A stretch of DNA of 64,000 nucleotides, from positions 233,935,111 to 233,999,110 of the forward strand of contig NC_133656.1 of the NCBI RefSeq assembly GCF_009905375.1. Reading direction: 5' to 3'. The notes beneath the pieces were generated by a model. The model did not search any database. It was given only the letters and a program-made list of their open reading frames with translations, and was not told the DNA's origin. This stretch comes from Apium graveolens (Eukaryota; Streptophyta; Magnoliopsida; Apiales; Apiaceae). Both the position numbers and the translations under genes were made by a program. Shown here piece by piece: positions 24,001-34,544 of the stretch. Numbering within the stretch: position 1 is the first letter of the stretch; each line of letters begins with the position of its first letter.

Positions 24001-25079
24001 TTGTCGATTTTATTAATTTTGCGTCTAACCTTCGTTGCAGCATGGAAGAACTTGCAATTACAATCCCCTTCACGGAGCCATAGTTGTTTACATCTCTGCC
24101 GCCAGAACACTTCCTGTTCATTATACAGCTCCATCAATTTCTTCGCGTTCCTCCCTTTCGTTCGCTGCATTATCTTCTTGCAACACTGAATTTTATTCCT
24201 GAAGCAGCTTGAAACTTCTTTCCCCCACTTACCTAACATAACAGCAGTGAAACTGATTTTTTCTGTCAGAGGTTTATCACGAGACAACTCCCAGGCTTCC
24301 TCTACGATTTTTCCGCACATTGGATCTCTTAGCCAGGAATTTTCAAACTGAAAACTGCTATTTTGAATTGTATGAGAGCGAGTATAAGGTTGCAGCAGAA
24401 TAGGGCTATGATCAGAAGTCGATATTTTTAAATTAATCAACTTTACTTCCGGGTAAATCTGAACAAAACTACTTATCACCAAAGCTCTATCAAGACGAAT
24501 TTATATCCAATCTTTAGTACCATAACCCCTTTCCCACGTGAACGGATATACTTCCAAATCTAAGTCATGCAAACCACACTCTGTAATGCAGTTGTTGAAA
24601 CCCTCCACAAGCCAAGACGGGTACGGACGACCTCCATTCTTATCAGTTTGCCTTACTATGTTGTTCAAATCTCCAATGATTACCCAAGGCATGAATACAG
24701 TGCTAATAAGATTACGAATTAAATCCCAAGTTTCTATTCTTATGTTGTGATCTGGTTCCCCATACATGCCAGTGAGCCTATACTTGATTCCTCCCTGAGG
24801 CTCAACCACAGTGTCAATGTGATTTTTACTAAACGACTTTATGGTAATTTCCTGTTTATTCCGCCACAACAAAGATATTCCCCCACTTCGGCCAACAGGT
24901 TCTACTGTGAAGGCCCCTTCAAAACCTAACAAATTTCTTACCTTATCAACTCTGTCATGTTTACATAAAATTTCACTAAGGAAAATAAAATCTGGGCTCT
25001 TTTGGAGAGTTAACTCCTTAAGGAACTGTAAGGCCCACGGGGTCCCAAGCCCATGGCAATTCCAACTTAAACAACTCAT
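21034..25079 (-). pseudogene. LINE ORF2 (endonuclease - RT - zf-RVT - RNase H), disabled
   Basis: Domains in order on the minus strand: an APE-type endonuclease at 25,079-24,501 (starts SCLSWNCHGLG, with GDLNNI near its C-terminal part); a linker (24,482-23,847); RT fingers and palm (23,643-22,756, containing ADLRPIALCNVVYKIVSK, AFIPGR, RGIRQGDP and the FADD catalytic box); zf-RVT (22,701-21,814, ending CPVCNIYDEKTFHILVTC); and a RNase H-like domain (21,666-21,034). In-frame stops interrupt it at about 24,501, 23,847, 23,356, 22,756 and 21,814, with further stops in the gaps. A frameshift lies near 23,645. The catalytic motifs are still legible, so decay is moderate. Confidence 0.85.
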
Positions 25080-26317
25080 AATCCTTGGCGGACCCCTTTC
25101 ATGAGGCCCGCCTTCTTCACGTTTTTTGGATCGATAATTTTTATTGGGCTTTTCTGTTGGTCATGATCCATGTTTACTACCCCTCCCACTTCAGAGCCCA
25201 AGTCCAGCTCTGTGTTTTTGCTAACATCCATCAGTAAATCTAAATCATCTCCCGTCCTCCTTTTTTTGTTATCTATTATGGCAACTCCCTTATGAGTAGG
25301 GAATGTTTGATTATTTCCTGATCTCATTCCATCATCTTTTGAATAACCAACTTTAGCGCCTGTTTGTTCCGGATTATCTGTGTTTACTATTTTTTCTCCT
25401 TGATTTTCGCTTTCCTTATCTCTGTCCTGATGCTGTGGAGGATTGTTAGCCTTGCCGTTAGCGTACCAACCCCCATCTGCTTCTGAATTCCGGCCATACA
25501 CTCCACCGTTTCCACCAGTTCCATCCCTTATCCATTTTGCTCCTATCATTTTGGTTGGTTTTCTGAATGGTGCTTTCATCCATGATCCAAAAGGCCTGGT
25601 GATCTCATTCTCTAGAACTTCAAATAAGCGGCCACAAAACTTATCAGCATGTCCCAATATTCCACATATGAAACAAAAAGTGGGAACGTTTTCATATTTG
25701 AATATGATCCAAAACCAATCATTTCCAGTTTTCCTGATCTTCATTCGACATTTCAATGGTTTTGTCAAGTCTATAGTAACTCTAACTCTTAAATATTCGC
25801 GCCAAACGCCTGTAAAGTTACTTGGACAAGATTCAACAAAGTTGCCAATGTAATTTCCTACTTCTCTTACCACATTTTCAGTCTCGAAGCATGCACGAAG
25901 GTCGTGAATCTGAACCCAGAGATCCATAATGTTCAGACTAATAGCCCTTGGTATATCACCCTCCTTCATTCTTGCAAAAACCAAAGCTTTGCGATTAAAA
26001 GACCATGGACTCCCTTCCATGACCCTTTTTATGTCTATCTCATGATAGAACTGGAAAACATAAAGGTTTACATCCACTTCTTTAATGTACACCCCCTTCT
26101 CTGGACGCCATAAGGCCGCCATAGTTTGTTGCATTGAGGGAAAATCGATTACTCCTTCTGATAGAAATCGTCCCACCAAGCAGAGTTCAGCAACGTAATC
26201 ACCCTGTCCATCTGTTTGATCTTCTCCAGTGTCTCCTTGAAATGTTAATCCATCATCTTCTTCATCTTCTAGTGTGACGTTATTCATAGCTTCTAGGATA
26301 CTGCTTGTTGATGCCAT
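25076..26317 (-). CDS. LINE ORF1 (DUF4283 / zinc-knuckle protein)
   Basis: This intact 413-aa frame has an N-terminal DUF4283-like domain (about residues 40-150) and a CX2CX4HX4C knuckle (CFICGILGHADKFC). A basic, low-complexity tail follows. Such proteins bind LINE RNA in the RNP. The stop codon overlaps the ORF2 start in an ATGA arrangement (25,079-25,076), as in stop-restart coupled translation. The frame is open although ORF2 is broken, which may be chance. Confidence 0.8.
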   Translation of the reverse strand: MASTSSILEAMNNVTLEDEEDDGLTFQGDTGEDQTDGQGDYVAELCLVGRFLSEGVIDFPSMQQTMAALWRPEKGVYIKEVDVNLYVFQFYHEIDIKRVMEGSPWSFNRKALVFARMKEGDIPRAISLNIMDLWVQIHDLRACFETENVVREVGNYIGNFVESCPSNFTGVWREYLRVRVTIDLTKPLKCRMKIRKTGNDWFWIIFKYENVPTFCFICGILGHADKFCGRLFEVLENEITRPFGSWMKAPFRKPTKMIGAKWIRDGTGGNGGVYGRNSEADGGWYANGKANNPPQHQDRDKESENQGEKIVNTDNPEQTGAKVGYSKDDGMRSGNNQTFPTHKGVAIIDNKKRRTGDDLDLLMDVSKNTELDLGSEVGGVVNMDHDQQKSPIKIIDPKNVKKAGLMKGVRQGL

Positions 26318-26330
26318 TGTTGAAAGATAT

Positions 26331-27628
26331 GATTGTGACTAAGAACTGATGTCAAGACTCGATACGTACTGAAAGAACAGACCTTGAAAGTTTTCAAGAC
26401 ATAACAACCATGCCAGATGACAAGACTATAAAAAGTATTAACAAATTAAAGGTTAACATATGGAGGAATAGGGTGATTCTTTGAAAAAGGTTAAACAAGG
26501 TTAGGTTAACGCGGTTCACATAATACACAGTACAATTTACAATATCATTGAATGTAAAGTTGGCACGGAGCGAGTCGTCTTTGGTGTTTGAATGGAAAAT
26601 ACTAGGTAAAATTTTCACATTTATAGTATTTTACTACCTAAGATATTATAGTTAGACTATAGTAGCAAGGAGAAACTCAATTCGCATTGAAGTTGTGCTG
26701 GTTCAGGTATCATTGATTTGTGTTTATTCAAGTTGTTTTGTTTTAGTGTGAGTTCGAGTTCGAGTCTAGACTGTGTGCTTTTCTTCTTAATATTTTTATT
26801 TAAATAAAAAACTAATATGAATGTTTTTTTCATTATGGAAAGCTATACTTATTTTTTTTAGGAAGTAACTATCAGTTTCACTATCAAACCTTCTCAAAAA
26901 TAAAATTTTTGTATATTATATCTCAAAATATGCATAAATTAAAAAAAATTACCAAACTGTCATCTCATTAGCACAGCAGTTTTAAACGACAATCGTCAAT
27001 ATAGCCTAAGCCTGGAACAAAACTTGAACCCCAACTAAGACTAAAATGATGCGCTACTCTTTGAATTTCAATTACTTCCTTGATTACTTTATTTATGAAA
27101 CAATAAAACTATTAAAAGAGTATCATTTTTTATATAAATATTTCTATTAATTAAACTAATTTTCAACTAACCCCCCCTACTTATTTTAACTACTATTTTC
27201 GAAACTTGACCCCAAGCCATTATTATCTCCGAGCATGATTGTGCTTGCGTGCCATGGAACTAGAACTCATATCTTCCATGAAATTATTATCAAAATGGTC
27301 ATCTCCATTTATTGAGTCAAAGACTCAAAATCATCATAATCTATATCGATCTACAAAACGTGACACGTGCTTGTGTCAAGTAATGATGCCACTTTTTAAA
27401 CAATCGAAGGTTGTAAATATAATATTAAAAAATATTATTTTCAAATCAAAATTTTTATTCACAGAACCGAAAAATATAAAAAGACAAAAATATTCTTACA
27501 GTATTTTTATGTTTTTTGCTATTATTATTTATGCGGGAATAAATTCTTCGTTATTTCATATTTTAATTGTTTTGAAAACAAAAAATTGACTCTAAAAATA
27601 ATATTCTTCTAAATATACACAACACCGA
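26331..27628. other. Intergenic DNA with a partial MITE relic
   Basis: I see no gene. About 26,855-26,985 is an inverted, truncated relative of the MITE at 1908-2299. The complement shares the stretch tttatgcatattttgagata, the neighbouring taatata-type sequence, and then gaaggtttgat.gt.aaactgatag.tacttcc. Only the central half is preserved, and no termini or target duplication can be read. Confidence 0.6.
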
Positions 27629-27637
27629 GAATATTTG

Positions 27638-28014
27638 GAAAGAATGCCTAGAATACACCAGTTTTTCAGCTTTCAGTGCCCAAAATGCCCGTGTGCGCGA
27701 GTTCTGCCATAAATACCCACAGATTACGCATTGCACACATGCGTATTCAGGCTTTTAAAAAAATGTAAAGAACACGCATTGCAAGAATGCGTGTTTTTTT
27801 TTAAATTAGTAAGAATACGCATCTTGAAGATACGTATTCGCTAAAAATCAAAAAAGAAACACGCATTCTTGCAATGCGTGTTCTTTACAAATTTAAAAAA
27901 ATTAAAATCTGTAGGTAAGCAATGCGTGTTCGGTGGATATTTAGTACGGAACTCCCCGTCAATCAGCATTTTGAACAAATTTTCCCAAATGGTGGATATT
28001 TTGGTTTTTCACCC
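27638..28014. mobile_element. Hairpin-rich MITE with 9-bp target duplication, copy B
   Basis: This 377-bp relative of the element at 18,196 is flanked by gaatatttg on both sides (27,629-27,637 and 28,015-28,023). It starts gaaagaatgcctagaataca and ends gtggatattttggtttttcaccc-like, with the same edge blocks as copy A (for example ccaaaatgccc followed by gtgcgcg). The interior holds at least four palindromes of the type acgcattgcaagaatgcgt or tacgcatcttgaagatacgta, different in sequence from those in copy A but in the same arrangement. It has no coding capacity. Confidence 0.75.
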
Positions 28015-28023
28015 GAATATTTG

Positions 28024-29617
28024 TCGGTGATATCTTACTCGCTTTTTTTATAAGATGGCGTACATTTAATGATGTCATGTGAATTTATGGATATGTTTAA
28101 CTATAAAAAAGGTCATAAATTATTTATATCGAGTGAATATGTTAATGAGCTCCAATTATATCTTTTAAAACTAATTTTACCCTGTATTTTTCTTGGTGAT
28201 CTACACACAATATATGGCAATCAATATACGATCTCCATCCCAGCACAAAACTACCTTATTAAAGTTTAATTAATATAATAAATACCAAAAAATATAATAA
28301 ATACAATAATATGTAACTTGTGCATAATTAATAGAATTAAAATGTAACTCCGATAATATTTATTTTCAATTCACGATATTTGAATTTAGAAATTAAAGTC
28401 AACATTAACATATAATTCCAATGAAATTCGACAATGGTGAAAATTTTATACCAGAAACAAAAAAAGTAATATTATTCAAATGTTATTTCCTGCTTTTGCA
28501 ACGTTCCCACCTGAATTTTATCATTCACCAGTGTATCTTTAAACAACTACACCAAATTCTCATTTGTGTTTATCAACATACATATATAATATGTCATTGT
28601 CATTCAACATTAAGACATTTTATTTACCTTACACATTACTAATTTCTATATTTAAAAATATATTTAAAATCTTTTTTACATAAATTAAAATCTACAAATC
28701 CCCACACACACACTTATATATATAGGCCGCAACTGTAAAGAGTCGGTGTATTACAGTTGAATACGAAATCATAATTTGACACATTTTTTTTTTAATAATT
28801 GAAATATTTAAACTTAATTTGAATTTGAAATTTGACATTTTTTGATAAATATTCGTCATTTGACTATGTGAACCGATTCACTACCTAAATTTAGTCAATT
28901 TGAATTTTGAGTTAACGAAGACATCTGATCGATGAGACGGAATGTTTTATACTAATTAACTAAATGTGTTTGATATTTTTTTATAAGATCAATTTAATAA
29001 CTAATATGTATTAAATTTACTAACTTGGATAAAGATGAGTTATTTAATGGACTTGACATACATCAAATTTGATATAAGTCATCACAAAATCTGTTTATCA
29101 CCCAAACTTTCAAGATGTGTGCCGACAGAAGTTATGAATCCAATTGATTTCAAATTTTCAATGTAGTCTCAAACCTATCAAATAATATAAAAGGCTCGGG
29201 TTTGAAAATAAATAAATATTATTACCGAATTAGTATATGGAAAAAAAGGTTGAAATCATTCACGTATAAATGTCTGATAACAATTAAAATAACGTTATAT
29301 TAATCCATATACTAAAAAACAAACTATGTCTAACATATATCAACATGGCTAATACTATATCATATTCTAAAATACATATATCTCATTTGACACGCATATA
29401 TTGTAATTTACACGTCGCTGTCATAAATATAACAAACTTACGATATCACTGAAGTTGAAATGAGACATTGTTGATTACAAATACAATAATTTTCAATTAT
29501 CTTATACCCATAAATATTGGAACTACACAAATTACAATTGATACCGACACATCTTTAACTCAAAAATCAGATATATCCAAAATATTTGCCGTTACTAAAA
29601 TCATCAAAGTCTGAAAA
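28024..29617. other. AT-rich intergenic DNA
   Basis: I find no gene or defined element. Small open frames at about 28,069-28,269 and 28,421-28,642 have no recognisable content. Confidence 0.5.
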
Positions 29618-30222
29618 ATAGGGGTGAGTAAAAAAAAATTAAAAATCCAAATAGGACCAAAAAACTGAAAAAGCAAAAATCCAAAAATAGCCGAACCGAA
29701 CCGATGGAACGATTTGTTAACAGTTACGGTTTCACCCCTGTAACCGAACCGAAAAGCCAAATCACTCATATTACTTTTAAATATTATATATATAATTACA
29801 TATGTGTTTATTTATTTATACACAAATGAGGATTTGACACTTACACTTATATTGAAATTTGAAAAATGAATTGTATTCTTTAATTAAAAATGCAATTATG
29901 TATTGTCATTTACATAGCTACAGTAGTACTTAAATTCACGTATACTATGTCACTAGTAGCAAAATAGTATATAATATTATTTTGCTGATGAATTCTTAAA
30001 AAAAGTAGATTGACACTCATAAAAATTTCAAAGTATTATATTAATTAATTAATTAAAAAATAAAAATTGAAAAAATAACCCGACAAATAGTTAACTGAAT
30101 CGACAATAACAGTTTCAAGTGATTCGGTTACGATTAATAGCAAAAAATTGAACCGAACTGACATACACAGTTTGATTACAGTTTTCGGTAAAATTGATCT
30201 AAATCGACCCGTGCACACCAAT
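29618..30222. mobile_element. hAT-type MITE
   Basis: The ends ataggggtg on the left and cacaccaat on the right form imperfect inverted repeats. They lie between tctgaaaa (29,610-29,617) and actgaaaa (30,223-30,230), an 8-bp target duplication with one mismatch. Subterminal gaaccgaac/ttcggtt blocks occur on both sides. This is the common plant hAT MITE architecture. The element is non-coding. Confidence 0.75.
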
Positions 30223-30769
30223 ACTGAAAAGAAAAACTATAAATACTACACAATATTACATCACTCAACGGTCTAAATAAATATTTAGTATAAGATATTT
30301 TGAGTGACATTTTTCTCGTTCACTTCAAATAAATAAGGAAGGACAATAAATTTTATTTTTAAACAAAATCCGCATAAACTGAAATTCAAAAATTATATCC
30401 TATACGTTACGAAACATTGCTCGAAAATAGCCTGTAACTCACACGAGTTATTATGATAGTTGATCAACAATCAACCAACACATATCAATACTCACTAAAA
30501 TAACCGTGACAAGATAGATCAAGTAATTATAAGATCTTAGTTCATTTCTCGCTTAATCGAAAAATTATTCAAGAATAAATACTAATATTCTACAAGTTTA
30601 TAAGCTTATTAGTAAAAGTAAAGAATAATTATTTAGCAAAAAAAAAAAAGTAAAGAATAATTGTAGTGTTCAACTAAAATAGCAATAATCTGTGTATAAC
30701 CATGTACTATGTAATACTACATGCACAACATAAAACTAATGCTAAAAAAACTACCGCAGTAAAAAAAAG
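30223..30769. other. ATL gene downstream flank
   Basis: This is AT-rich 3' flank of the minus-strand RING gene. A direct repeat of a short agtaaagaataatt block occurs at about 30,617-30,662. Nothing else is seen. Confidence 0.5.
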
Positions 30770-32029
30770 CTAAGGATCAAGAGAGGGGTGTAAAACAGGT
30801 GGGGGCAAAACAGTAATATTACTCTGATAGTTATTACTCTGATTCGTAGCATCAGAAACCCAAGCCAACCACCTTGAAACGAAACCTTCTTGCTGTCTCT
30901 GTCTTTGCTGTTGTACCTCATTACTCATACCCCTCTTCCTGCTTATTATTTCCGACACACTTCTCTCTTTATTTACCATTTTGCCACTCCCTCCTTCCGA
31001 CGCCGCCGACACTCTTCTACTCTCACTCATCAACATCTCCGACTTTATGTACAGCAATTCCGACGGCCTGACGTCACTCCATCTCTGATGCCTGACGTCA
31101 GATGATGAGATTACGATGCGGTGGTGGAGGCGGTGGTCTGGTTTGGCTGTGTCGAGTAAGAGCTGGTCTTTTCTTGGCTTCTCGAAGCATCCGAGTGAGA
31201 CTGAGTTGGAACGATTGGTTTTTATTGAGCTGTCGAGTGAGAGACGACAACCCATTTGCTTCTGGACGGTGATTTGGAGGTGCCCATGTGGGTTGGTGGT
31301 GACTTTTTCACCGGCTGATGAGTGTCGACCAGATGTTCGATGAAATGCCTCAACGAGTTCTTGTTCTTGAAAGTTGGGTAAATTACTTAGTTGCGGCTGG
31401 TTTTGTGATTGGAAAGTGGGTTTGCTTTGATTGAGTAAAAGAACGTCTTCGGGCTCGACTCGGTGTCGACAAAGTGGGCAAGTTGAATGAGCGTCTAGCC
31501 ATGTGTCGAGACATTCGACATGGAATGCGTGTTTGCATTTTGGGAGTAATCGTAGGACTTCTGAGGGCTCGTAGTTTGTTAAGCAGACTGCGCATTCTAG
31601 GCCTTCTTTTTGGCCTTTGAGTGAGCTGAAACGAAAGACTGGGAGTAAGTCTATGATGTTTGGGTCGATCCCGGAGTTTTTTCGATGAGTGTGAGTGTAA
31701 GGGTCTATGCTGGTTCTTGAAGTGTTGGGGTAGGCATTGTTTGCGGTTTTGCAGTGTTTGATGTAGAGAAATATGAGGAATGTGATAGAGAAAGCGGAGA
31801 TTATTGCACCCACAATTATGTGTATGCTTGGTTTTAGAAGCGGTTTGGTTTGATTCTGGTTTGGATTCGAGTTCGAATTCTCGGGTAGTGGTGGAGATGA
31901 TAGAGGTGGGTTTGAGTTTGAGGTTGAGGTTGTTGAAGAAGCAATGGTATCATTTTTAGCTTGGGAGAAAAGAAGGGTGAGATTGAGGCAAAGTAAAATG
32001 CACAAAAGCCTGATCATTAGGAAAATCAA
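30770..32029 (-). CDS. ATL-family RING-H2 E3 ubiquitin ligase
   Basis: This intronless frame encodes 419 aa. Residues 1 to about 24 form a signal-like hydrophobic stretch, and 69-90 a transmembrane helix. The GLD-type motif appears as SGIDPNIIDLLP (119-130). The RING-H2 ligands are Cys146, Cys149, Cys165, His167, His170, Cys173, Cys184 and Cys187, with a tryptophan in the loop (DTWL). The C-terminal 230 residues are basic and low in complexity. This order (hydrophobic N-terminus, GLD, RING-H2) defines the plant ATL family of membrane-anchored E3 ligases. Its length and long tail resemble ATL42/ATL43-like members, although I cannot settle the orthologue. ATL genes are typically intronless, as here. 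Substrate unknown. Methionine 6 is an alternative start. Confidence 0.92.
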   Translation of the reverse strand: MIFLMIRLLCILLCLNLTLLFSQAKNDTIASSTTSTSNSNPPLSSPPLPENSNSNPNQNQTKPLLKPSIHIIVGAIISAFSITFLIFLYIKHCKTANNAYPNTSRTSIDPYTHTHRKNSGIDPNIIDLLPVFRFSSLKGQKEGLECAVCLTNYEPSEVLRLLPKCKHAFHVECLDTWLDAHSTCPLCRHRVEPEDVLLLNQSKPTFQSQNQPQLSNLPNFQEQELVEAFHRTSGRHSSAGEKVTTNPHGHLQITVQKQMGCRLSLDSSIKTNRSNSVSLGCFEKPRKDQLLLDTAKPDHRLHHRIVISSSDVRHQRWSDVRPSELLYIKSEMLMSESRRVSAASEGGSGKMVNKERSVSEIISRKRGMSNEVQQQRQRQQEGFVSRWLAWVSDATNQSNNYQSNITVLPPPVLHPSLDP

Positions 32030-33343
32030 GAACCTCTTGAAAGCCCCTATCTATGGCCCTTGTTGGCTAAGGAAGAAGAACCCAAAAAACTCAAAAGTGC
32101 AGTGAATCTTAAATGATGATAGTATAATTAACAAGGGAAGCTAAGAAAATTTGATAAAAAAGAATGAATGAGAGGGATGGCTTGGTTGGTATGTGGGGGA
32201 TAGAGATATTAAGATTCTAAGAGGATGGGTTTTGAATTTTCACAAGAAAGATAGATACAAAAGTTGGCAAAGGACAAAAACCATACAACTGACTTGGTTT
32301 GGGCCAGGTTTTGGTGGAGGTTGGGAAAACCAAGAATAGTGGAAATAGACATGACATTTTATATCAAAAATGAAAAAAGAAGAAGAATGGGAAAAACAAA
32401 CAAGAAAAAAGTAGCAACATAAACATATAGGACTAGTTGTCTTCTCAAGAAAAGATGGTCACTTTTTTCCCTTAACTTTATGGAGGACAAAGAAGCTTCA
32501 ACTCTGGCTAGTTCAATCAAAAAGCTTGTAGCTACAAGAGACAATCTTAGCCATAGTCTTTAGACAGCCGCCGAGAATATATACAGACCCTATAGACAGA
32601 CCTATAAACAAATGAAGGAGAAGGTGGTGTGATAAGACAGGAGTGGAATTGATGTAGAGTTTGTTATAGAAAATCAGGAGTGGAGTATAGAAAGTAGCAA
32701 CAGGATAAATCAAAAAAGGAGGCACCCAACTCAACTAATTTTAAAAAAGGTGAGCTATAAGGAATCAATCACATGAGGTAATAGTGTGTTTTGTAGTGAA
32801 ATGTAATGTTACATATGTATGTAATGTAGCTTGTTACAGAACTGTTTCCATGTGAGAGGTGTGTCACATGTTTGGTGCTCTGGTGTGATGAGCTCCTGAA
32901 TGCAACTTGGCCCCCTCAGGCCTCAGCCCCCTCTCTGTAGTAATTACTCGTGACCAACCAATTTCATGTTCTTCTCGCTTCTTGGATTTTACTTGTTTGC
33001 AACAGAGACAATGTCATCGAATACATAACTCAGTAAATACGTGACAGTGTGAATAAAGAATTTGGAATGGAAGCTGGGAAATTATTCTTTTCAAAATATA
33101 TTGCATAATGGCGTAAGAAGAATATATAATATTGACTAGGGACTCTGAGAGTACATGTAGCTGTGAAATTGAGGGGTAAATCTGTGAAATTGAATATAAA
33201 GAAGAGGTAAAAAATATAGAATATATAATTGCAAATGATTTTTTTCGTCTCGTTTTTTTTTCATATTATTCATGAAAACAATTGCAAATGATATTTTATT
33301 TCGTGATTTCAGCAATCTAACGATTCATGTTAGTACAAATTTC
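32030..33343. other. ATL upstream region
   Basis: This promoter-side DNA of the ATL gene has no coding region or repeat that I can support. A CT/GA-rich stretch near 32,370-32,470 is probably leader or promoter sequence. Confidence 0.5.
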
Positions 33344-34544
33344 TGTGACACTCCAAATCCGGGGTCAGATGATTTGATCGTCACTATAAAACCTTAATAA
33401 AAAAATATCATGTTTAACAATAAACAAATGCAAGAAACTGCTCAGCAATTAAAATATATAATTTCCGACCCCAAACTCAACCAAGATCTTTTTAGATTAC
33501 AATTCTAGAAACAAGAATTCCAAATTTCACAAACAAATTTTTCACTTTCTTTTAAAACTCTTTCAACAATTTACAAACTACAAAACAAACCTACTAGTAT
33601 AACTTCGAAATGAAGTAAACTAGGCTCAATTATACAATAACACAACTATAATATAAATACAACCAACTTTACATAGCAGAACTTACACTAGCTCTGCAAA
33701 CCCTGGACCAACTCTCTTCATAAAAGCTTTTTTCTCTACTTTTCTCGAATTACGCGACTAAACTTCGCCGGTCTATCTTTCATTGGAGGGTAAAATTTAA
33801 AACAGACAAGTATGATAGAAAGAAATGCTCAGCAAGTATATTAACGCCATATTTAGTAGCCTCAAAATAATTCTGGGTTTATCAGATAAAGTTGTTTTGA
33901 TAATTTGTAATACTTTTTCGTTAAAACATTTTGGTAATTAAGTAGCAGATGCTTCAACAATAATTAAAATCTTGACAGAAATCACAATCCGTAAAACAAC
34001 ACTCACAGTGATATATGTAGAACGAGGGATAAACAACAATATCTGAACAATAACAAAAAATATCATAAGCTTTATTAGTAAACGACAGTATTTATATTGG
34101 AATGTTTCATTGACGGATGTACTATCACAGCTGATCAGTTTGTGTGATAGCACCGGGTCATGATTCGTAAAAAAACATGCCCCACAAACACGAGTACTCA
34201 AATAAAAGGCAACACATTGGCCTTTGGCAAGGTATTATAAATATTTCATATAATACATAGCTAATAGCCCTTTACTGGACCGCCATCACGGCTTCTTATG
34301 CAAACATCCAATCAATAAAATATTTTTTTAAAGAAGTCGAATCAGTCGACATCCTTATTCGAACCACTCATCCTTTTACGTGGTCCGGAGTAATCACCAC
34401 AACTGATGGCGAGATAACTAGCATAAATAGTTATTCGCTAACCACACAACAAAGCTCTACTCTATAGATTTAAAACTTAGCATTTGGATATGTAAACAAT
34501 TAACTATTATGAACTTAGAATAATGGAAAAGTTACTACACAATC

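Larger units (their letters stand above)
21001..26330 (-). mobile_element. Degenerate L1-type LINE retrotransposon
   Basis: A T-run at 21,001-21,014 is the poly(A) tail of a minus-strand element. Reading leftward from about 26,330 it has ORF1 (zinc-knuckle nucleic-acid-binding protein), then ORF2 with endonuclease, reverse transcriptase, zf-RVT and RNase H. The 3' UTR is only about 20 bp long. The 5' end is uncertain because no target duplication matching the sequence left of 21,001 (gctccgctaggtttc) was found between 26,320 and 26,700. ORF2 carries several stops and one frameshift, so the element is dead. Confidence 0.85.

Noticed and set aside
24045..24189. Plus-strand frames inside the LINE
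   Set aside because: They are shadows of the minus-strand ORF2.
27239..27589. 116-codon plus-strand frame
   Set aside because: AT-rich composition, no domain and no promoter or splice support.
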